Assembly: GCA_023846275.1 (NCBI GenBank)
Contig: JAIUJO010000188.1
Coordinates: 100,001-164,000, forward strand
Reading direction: 5' to 3'
From: Vanilla planifolia
Taxonomy: Eukaryota; Streptophyta; Magnoliopsida; Asparagales; Orchidaceae
Length of the DNA stretch: 64,000 bases
A program made the translations under genes and the position numbers. Below the pieces are notes generated by a model. It searched no databases. It saw nothing but the letters and a program-made list of their open reading frames with translations, and was not told the DNA's origin. Below are positions 54,791-64,000 of the stretch, one piece after another (within the stretch, counting starts at the first letter, position 1; the number at the start of each line of letters is the position of its first letter).

Positions 54791-57700
54791 CACATGCATG
54801 TACTCATGCAAGCACACATAGGCATATACACATACTTGAACACACACCCACAAACACACACCCATAGACACTCACACTCATTGACACACACTTGCACACA
54901 CATGCACACGCATGCACACGCATGCACACAAGCACATGCAAATGCACACACACAAACACACACACCCATGCACATACACATGCATCTATGCACACACATT
55001 CAAAGCCACACATGTCCACACTTATATTCACATATGCACAAATACACATGCATGCATGCACACACATGCCTACAAAAATACACATACACAAACAAAACTA
55101 TACAAATGCATATACATATATGCATGCATGCATGTGTAGGATCACAGATACATATATATAGAAATGATGAACATACACATGCATAAAGACACACACATGC
55201 CCCCATAAACTCAAACAAAATGCACACACACACACACACTTGCATTGAAATTCACCCATGCACACACTCATGGACACACACGTAGACATATACACACACT
55301 TGCACACGCACACACATATGCAGACAATTTCATTCATATATAGACGTGCACAAAAACACATACATGTGTATACTAGTACATAAAAATATACACAGATAAG
55401 CCTACATTCATGCACACACACTCACACAAATGAACACACATGTTAATATATGCACATATACACAAACTCATACACACACATAGAAATAATCACAAACATG
55501 AAAACACATAGATGTGCCTACACACACATATGCCAAAGTGATTGCACACACACTTGCATTCATATGCACACATACACATGCACACACCCAAACACTCACC
55601 CACACCCTCACATGTGAACACAAATGTGTGAAAACACCAACACATACACACATGTTCTTGCATGCACATGCACATACACACACACATACACACGTAAGCA
55701 CATGCACACATGTGCACACACACACGCATACACATAGAGCCTTACATAGGCACACGCACATACATGGACATCCATAAACATGCAAACTTAGACACAAATA
55801 CACATACATGAAGAAAAACACTCAAAGTTGCACACATGTACATGCACAACAACACACATGTCAATGCACACACACACATGCACAAACACACACACAGGAA
55901 CAATTACGTATATGCACAACAACATGCAAGCAACCAAACACACAAGCACATAAACACAAATGCATAGACACACATGTACACAAATGCACACATGCATGCA
56001 TACTTGCACACAAACACACAACCCACACTCATGAACATGTATGTATGCATAACACACACCAACTCAGAAGCACACACATTAGAATGCAGCACACTCGCAT
56101 ATGAACTCGTACATGTGTGCATACATATACGAATGCACACACGCATGTGTGCATATGCAAGGATATATGCTAACACAAAAATACACACACATAAATGCAA
56201 TTACACCAAAACACACACACACATAAATGGAAGGAAACACACTCACACATGCACACTTATGCATATGCATGGGCACACATTTACACATGCTCACACCCAC
56301 ATACAACCACACACATGCATACACACATGCATAAGTACTTAAGCACTTACCCATACACAATCAGACATTAAAAACACAAGCACACATACATGCATGCACA
56401 TGGATAGACAAGTAAAAGCACAGTCACACACTAACACATGCATTCACAGAAACACATATACTCATTCAAGTAAAAGAACACATGCACATATGTGCACACG
56501 TGTGTACACGTACATGCATACACACAAACACACACGTGCACATGCAATCAAACCCATAAACACACGCACACAAATATGCACACCTTCAAAAAAATACACA
56601 CAACCGTAAGCACACTCACACACCCATGCACACACACACATACACTGACACTTGAACCTGCACATTCATGTGCAGACATAGGCACAATACACACATGCAA
56701 AAGAACACAAACATCTACAAATTAAAACAAACACACATGTACACACATATATACACACAGATGCATGCACACACAAAAATACACAAACACATGCATATGC
56801 ATATGTGCACGAACATGCACACAACATATGCACCTACATGGGAACACATGTGCATGGATTCATGCACCACTACACACACGCACACACATACGAAGACATA
56901 CACATGCAAACACATGTACAGACACACACTTACTCATGTACACACAAACACACACATGATCAAAAACACATAAATCCACACACACACACGCATTAGTGAG
57001 CATACATACTTACATTCATATACACATCTATAAATGCACGCATAAACACTCACGTACGCACCACAGGAACACTCAAGAGAATGCAAGAAATAACACACAC
57101 ACACATGCATATATGTGCTTACACATGCACATACATAAGAGCACACCCACAAGCACACACACACACATGAAAACAAACATATCTCCATACACACACACAT
57201 ATGCATACACATTCACTAGAACACGCGTGTAAACCCAAACACACGTACCCACACATACACAGATACATGTGCACACATATATGCACATGCAAGTAGACAC
57301 ACACAAACATACACACATACATACACATGTGCAAGAACACACACTTGCATGCACACACTTACACACTAACACATGCACATAAACACACGAGAATAATCAC
57401 ATGTATGTACAAGCGCACATGTGCAACCAAACACACAAGAACACATGCACACATATACACACACACATACAAATACGTGCACATGCACACACACACACAC
57501 TCATATGCATGCACACACACACACAACCCACAAACATTCACATGCATGCATGCAAAGCACAAAAAACAAAAAAAGACATGTACTTGCATGCATGTGTATG
57601 CTCACAGATGTGCACAAATATAGCCATGCACACATGTACACACATTCATAAATATGTTCAAATACACACATGCACATGTACTCATAAAAACACACACCTA

Positions 57701-60514
57701 CACAAAAATTAACACGCCCGACCATGAACATGCACACAAGAATGGATGCAAAAATGCGCACATCGACGCACCATGCAAATGTAGTATAGATGCACACACG
57801 CACACCACTCACATAGATCTACACATGCATATACACACACACACACATATATAAATACATACATACACATACACACATATGCACACATAAAAACACAAGC
57901 ACTCACACATGCACATGAACAGGCACACATAAATGTGGATGCACAGGCAAGAACATATGCACACTCATATAATCACACCAACATAGATGCATGCACACAA
58001 CCATACACTAGCACTCCTATACTTACATAGATACATGAACACAAACAAACACATGAATGCATAGGAGCACTAGCATATGGGCATGCAAATAAACACATGC
58101 ATAGCTACACCCACATGCATGCATGCAGCAGTGCACACAAAAAATGCACACATGCATATGCACTCGCACCCATATAGGCACACATAGCCACACCTTCAAG
58201 CACACACATGAACAAAAATACACACAAAACACCTACACATAGGGATACATGCACACATACAAGCACACATGTACATAGGAGCACACACAGGTACACACAT
58301 ATGAACACACACATGCAATTCCATTTGCATCACACATACACACACAAAACATAAGGACACACAAATGCACGCAATCATACATGCACAATTGCACTTGCAC
58401 ATGAAAACAAATGCACTCCCTCCAATAATCTTATGCACCTGCATACACACACACAAACACACACAAGTGCACACATACACAAACAAATGCACACAAACAA
58501 GCACATGAACATACAAGCACAAATGCACTCATGCATGCAAAAAAACAAACACAACTACACAACACACATGAGTGCACATGAGCACACATGCACACATAAG
58601 CATAAGTATGTAGGGACACATGCTGGCACACATGAACATACAGATGCACATGCATACACACACACACACATACAAATAAAAATACACACACAGTACACAC
58701 ACATACAAACATGCAAGCACCTATGCTTGCATGCACACACATACACACACATGTACACACTCAAGCAAACGAACAAGCATGTACATGCAATGAAACATAC
58801 ATGCATGCACTTGCAAACATATATGCAAACACACACTCTTAGCATCAAACTAAACACACATTCTTGCACATTTACATGGCATGCATAGATGCACACACCC
58901 ATACACATAAACAAGAACACACACACACTAGTACACACACAAATGTACATATGAACACAGATGCAAACACATGCAAGAAAACATGCATGCACTCACACAC
59001 ACACCTACTCAATAGCAAATGCACAAGCACATAGACATAAACAAATGTGTAGATACACAGGCATACTCATAGGCTCATAGAGATGGTCACACACAAGCAT
59101 ATACACATGCACAAAGAAATACACATGCATGCACACACTCACATGGACATGGATGCATGCTCACTTAGATGCATGAATAAACATGTGCATATATACACAC
59201 ACGCACATACCCACACACACAAACACATGCATACACTCACGCACATGCATGCACACATGCACACACACATATATATGCAAACACATGTACACAAAATGGT
59301 GCATACACAAATACACACATGTGCATACTCAGATGGACATGATCACACACACAAACACACATGGACAAAAACACACAAATTTGCACACACATAGATACAC
59401 ATGCACATGCAAACAATTGGACACACACACTCAAACATACAAAAACAAGTAAATGTAGAGATACAAGCACACACAAATGTAAATCTGCACACTCATTGAC
59501 ACAAGTACACACAAATGTATAGTGATACGCACACACACCCATGTACACCCACACATAAAACACACCCACACATAAAACACACACACACATATGTGCACAT
59601 GCAAACATGCAAACAATATACACATGCACGCATGGGCACACAGACATGCACATATATACCCACATACAGGAATGCACACAACCACAAAAACATGCATGCA
59701 CACACACATAAGTAAATGCACACACACACACATTCCTACATGTAGATATGCATGTGCATATGCACCCACACACACACATACACACCCACGCATGTATGCA
59801 CACACACGCCCACACATACACAGACATATGCATATGTAGATGCACATAAGAATACAAACACATGAATGCACGCACACACATGAACATGCATGCATGTGTG
59901 CATGCACACAAATTGTGGATGTATACATACACATGTATGCACATCTCAAACACACACACAAACACATATATGCACATACAATCATAGGCACACACATACA
60001 TACACACGCATAGGGACACACACAAGGCACACAAATACACACACACATTCACACACACTCACATGTATGAGCACACAAATATATGCAAACACAAACATGC
60101 ACACACTCACATACAATAACACACACACATGAACATGAATACACGCATTCACACACACATACACACACATACACATACACACAAGTACATGCACAAAAGC
60201 ACAAACATAGATGGCACACACCCATATATGCATATTAGCATAAAGACACACATGTATTTGGACCAAGGCATGCATATAAGTACACACAAGCACACACAAC
60301 CCACAAATATCCACACACACACACAAATACATGCTCGTGCACACAGACATACACATACACATTTGCACACTCATAAGCACAATCGTGCACACATACATGC
60401 AAAAACATGCACATATACACACATGCTCACACATAGTCATAGGCATATACATGAACACACACATACTAGTAGTGCAAATGTGCATGCTTACACTCACAAC
60501 CACATAAGTACACT

Positions 60515-60940
60515 TATGAACAAGAAGACACATGCACACATACATAAGCATAAAAATACATGCTTCCACTCAAGTACAAACATAATCACACATGCATACA
60601 CACACACACACACTCACACACATTCATAAATGTGTTCATGGAGACACAGACATATATGCACATGCATGTAAACAAAAGCACACACATGTACACATTGGCA
60701 CATATGCACAAACTTGTACACGCACTCATGCATGCATACATGCATATACTTATGCACACAGGTGAACACACACACAGACACACATGCTCATATACAGACC
60801 CATGCGCAAACATATGTACATGCACAAATATTCACACAATGCACATGCACACACATGGACACACACACACACACACACTGGTGCAAAAGCACAACATACG
60901 ATGCATACCTACAAACACATGTGCACACACACACATACAC
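60515..60940 (+). repeat. Unit X, copy 1
   Basis: It begins 'tatgaacaagaagacaca' and includes 'catgcttccactcaagtac', 'aatgtgttcatggagac' and 'cttgtacacgcactcatgc'. It matches 61827-62245 closely over its whole length. Confidence 0.9.
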
Positions 60941-61393
60941 ATGAATGTGTTGACACACACATTCATACTTACATGCTTAAACATATGGATGCAAATGCAA
61001 GCACACAGAAAGTGTGCACACATAAGGATAGACTCATGTATAGATATATGTACACACCCATGCATGCCCACATACACATGCACGCATACACACACATACA
61101 TGAGTGAACATGATATGAAAACACACATAAACACACACACACACACACACACACAAAAATACACATATGTGTATGTCATTAGACACACATGCATGCACAC
61201 ACACACCCATATACATGTACACACACACACACATCCACACACTCAAACATGCACACATTTGTGCACATGCATCATATTCACACATGTATGAACATACACA
61301 TACACTTACAAACACACATGCCCAAACACACATGCTTGTTACATATAAAACCACACACAAAACCCACATACACCCACACACACACATATACAC
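60941..61393 (+). repeat. Unit Y, copy 1
   Basis: It begins 'atgaatgtgttgacac' and contains 'aaggatagactcatgta', 'catgagtgaacatgatatg', 'catatgtgtatg' and 'cttgttacatataaaacc'. It matches Y copies 2 and 3. Confidence 0.9.
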
Positions 61394-61826
61394 ATGAATG
61401 TGTTGACACACACATTCATACTTACATGCTCAAACATATGCATGCACATGCAAGCACACAGGACGTGTGCACACATAAGGATAGACTCATGTATGATATA
61501 TGTACACACCTATGCATGCACACATACACATGCATGCATGCACACACATACATGAGTGAACATGATATGAAAACACACAAAAACACACACACACACATAA
61601 ATACACATATGTGTATGCAGTTAGACACACATGCATGCACACACACACCCATATACATGTACACACACACACACACATCCACACACTCAAACATGCACAC
61701 ATTTGTGCACATGCACCATATTCACACATGTATGAACATACACATACACTTACAAACACACATGCCCAAACACACATGCTTGTTACATATAAAACCACAC
61801 ATGAAACCCACATACACCCACACACA
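61394..61826 (+). repeat. Unit Y, copy 2
   Basis: This is a direct tandem neighbour of Y copy 1 with the same start and order of landmarks. Differences are mainly in the length of the inner CA run and scattered substitutions. Confidence 0.9.
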
Positions 61827-62245
61827 TATGAACAAGAAGACACATGCACACATACATACACACTTACACATAAAAATGCATGCTTCCACTCAAGTACAAA
61901 CACAATCACACATGCATACACACACACACACACATTCATAAATGTGTTCATGGAGACATAGACATATGCACATGCATGTAAACAAAAGCACACACATGTA
62001 CACATAGGCACATATGCACAAACTTGTACACACCCTCATGCATGCATACACGCATATACTTATACACACAGGTGAACACACACACACACATGCTTATATA
62101 CAGACCCATGTGCAAACATATGTACATGCACAAATATTCACACAATGCACATGCACACACATGGACACACACACACGCACACTGGTGCATAAACGCAACA
62201 TACGGATGCATACCTACAAACACATGTGCACACACACACATACAC
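61827..62245 (+). repeat. Unit X, copy 2
   Basis: It repeats unit X about 1.31 kb downstream of copy 1, with a few short length differences in CA runs and scattered substitutions. Confidence 0.9.
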
Positions 62246-62435
62246 ATGCATGTGTTGACACACACATTCATACTTACATGCTCAAATATATGCATGCACA
62301 TGCAAGCACATAGAATTTGTGCACACATAAGGATAGACTCATGTACAGATATATGTACACACCCATGTATGCAGACATACACATGGATGCATGCACACAC
62401 ATACATGAGTGAACATGATATGAAGACACACATAA

Positions 62436-62470
<35 letters not shown>

Positions 62471-62672
62471 AATACGCATATGTGTATGCAGTTAGACACA
62501 CATGCATGTACACACACACACCCATATACCTATACACACACCCACACTCAAACATGGACACATTTGTGCACGTGCACACATATTCACACATGTATGAACA
62601 TACACATACACTTACAAACACACATGCTTGTTACAAATAAAACCACAAACAAACCTACATACACCCACACAC
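62246..62672 (+). repeat. Unit Y, copy 3
   Basis: It starts 'atgcatgtgttgacac' and follows unit X copy 2 just as Y copy 1 follows X copy 1. It differs from its sisters by an inner TA run at 62452-62470 and by the loss of a short stretch near 'catgcccaaacacacatg'. Confidence 0.88.
62452..62470. repeat. (TA)n run inside unit Y copy 3
   Basis: Nineteen bases of TA sit at the end of the inner CA run. Y copies 1 and 2 have only CA repeats and A residues at this point, so the TA run arose after the copies separated. Confidence 0.9.
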
Positions 62673-64000
62673 ACATGCAATCACACCACATAGACATATG
62701 CACACATGCACACACACGCACACCTGTTCACACATGCATGCACACAACCATGCATACATTTTGTGCACACACATGCACTCGCAGACACATATATGCATGC
62801 ACCTACCACTCACATAAGAACACGCTTACACATGTACATGTACACATACATGGACACATGAAGAAACATGAACACAAACACACTTGCATGTATACTAACA
62901 CACACAACATGCATACATGCACACTCACACAAATACAAACACATGTAGTCACACACACACACACTAAAAGACACACACCCACATGTGCACACACATACAC
63001 AAAAGAATATACACACCCACACACATGCAAACACACACACCCACACACACACACACACTCGCACTGACACTCAAGTGCATAAATGCAAATAAACATACAA
63101 ACACACACGCATGAGTTCAAATAAACACTAACACATGCACAATCACACACCAACATGTGCACATACACACAAGCACACAACCATTCAACCACACATACAC
63201 ATACGCATACACACACATGCACAAATAAACAAATATGCACACACACACACACATAAAATGATGAACACTTACATGCTCACACATGCATACATAAGCACAC
63301 ACATACAAGTAGATGCATACCCACCCACACCCCATACATGCACACACCCTGACACATGCACTCTCATGCACAACCGAACACACACTTGAACACATATAAA
63401 CACACACACATATGCATGTAAACATAGTATGCACACAAACACACACAAGTGCAAACACGCACAAACATATACATGCACATGAAAATACACACACTCATAC
63501 ACTCACTTACATAGTCGCACACAAAAGCACACACATGTATACATGCACACACATACATGTACACACACATAAGTAAAAATAAGTGCACACACACAAGCAC
63601 ATCAACACACATAGATGCATAAAGATGCATGCACACATGCATGTATTCACACACATGCACATGATCACATGCACACACATGAACAAGGATGTACATATGT
63701 ACCCACATACACACATGTGCCTATTTGCACACACACACACACATGAACACATAGATGAACACTGATGCACATAGACACACACACACACATGCACACACAA
63801 ACACCCACACACATTAACACACACACACACATAGATGAAGCTACACACACACAATTTTATGTGCATGCACTTGCACACTCATACACACACATGTATGCAA
63901 GCACACACATAGATATATACACATGCATACACACACACACATTTATGCACACGCATGACAACACACACACATGTACACATACACATGTATAACAAGACAC

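Larger units (their letters stand above)
36716..64000 (+). repeat. 27-kb degenerate (CA)n, alternating purine-pyrimidine domain
   Basis: From 36716 to the window end nearly all sequence is built from short phrases such as ACACAC, ACATGC, ACATAC, GCACAC and GCATGC. These phrases keep the purine-pyrimidine alternation even when C is replaced by T or A by G. Breaks are mostly AA or CC dinucleotides. CA is always on the + strand with no switch of strand in 27 kb. No satellite monomer, transposon protein, tRNA or plausible gene is visible. Scattered unique islands, for example 41691-41727 and 40826-40862, serve as landmarks for the internal duplications. The domain continues past the right edge. 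It could be an expanded and diversified microsatellite or a satellite with a CA-based monomer; the nested duplications favour a long local history of expansion. Confidence 0.93.

Noticed and set aside
59237..60058. 273-codon open frame on -, Cys/Val-rich, superficially like a cysteine-rich protein
   Set aside because: The Cys-Val-Cys pattern is just TGT/TGC and GTG/GTA codons from the complement of CA repeats. Overlapping frames on both strands look equally open.
62024..63067. 347-codon open frame on +, His/Thr-rich
   Set aside because: It spans units X and Y and ordinary CA sequence and has only the residues expected from alternating purine-pyrimidine codons. It has no domain, and absence of stops is expected here.
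36576..64000. Many other overlapping open frames in the CA domain, including apparent metallothionein- or keratin-associated-like peptides
   Set aside because: They occur in all phases on both strands, lack conserved domains, and are explained by the lack of stop codons in alternating DNA.
36716..64000. Possible CRISPR array or phage-like repeat
   Set aside because: Repeats are not separated by unique spacers of constant size, there are no cas genes, and the context is a plant repeat locus.
36716..64000. Telomeric or subtelomeric tract
   Set aside because: No run of TTTAGGG/CCCTAAA or TTAGGG/CCCTAA is present.
1..64000. tRNA, rRNA or other structured RNA genes
   Set aside because: I saw no cloverleaf with A and B box motifs and no rRNA signature by reading; a tRNAscan or Infernal run would be decisive.

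Overview
The window looks like repeat-rich, gene-poor nuclear DNA from a vascular plant, probably one with a large genome. The plant assignment rests on a Ty1/copia retrotransposon whose primer-binding site matches the plant initiator-tRNA-Met type and whose protein motifs match plant copia elements. I cannot name the species. I see no intact protein-coding gene and no RNA gene. Everything that can be supported is repetitive or mobile DNA.

Layout. (1) 1-1255: unclassified sequence that is less AT-rich than what follows. (2) ~1256-36715: a very AT-rich, strongly diverged tandem satellite with a full monomer of about 0.41 kb. The monomers run in one orientation from 1256 to ~23040 and in the opposite orientation from ~23040 to 36715. 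(3) 6688-14822: an old, decayed Ty1/copia element (LTR - PBS - gag - protease - integrase - RT - RNase H - PPT - LTR) nested in the first satellite arm. (4) ~36716 to the window end: a 27-kb domain that is essentially a degenerate (CA)n tract. It is dominated by alternating purine-pyrimidine steps such as ACACATGCACAC, always with CA on the + strand, and it starts abruptly inside a satellite monomer.

The CA domain has a clear internal history. A block at 37194-43705 is repeated directly at 43825-54412. The second copy carries two extra segments (about 2.58 and 1.50 kb) that fully account for its greater length. Near the right end, two unrelated units of ~0.42 and ~0.44 kb are arranged X-Y-Y-X-Y (60515-62672). 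Sister copies differ at only a few percent of sites in places, while satellite monomers differ from each other extensively. The CA domain therefore appears to be the recently active part of the locus and the satellite the older part.

The domain is full of open reading frames on both strands (His/Thr-rich on +, Cys/Val-rich on -). These follow from the base pattern: TAA, TAG and TGA are all pyrimidine-purine-purine and cannot occur in alternating purine-pyrimidine DNA. I treat none of them as genes. The strongest candidate for something new is this 27-kb alternating domain, with its possible Z-DNA potential, its dense CATGCA-type motifs and its nested duplications.
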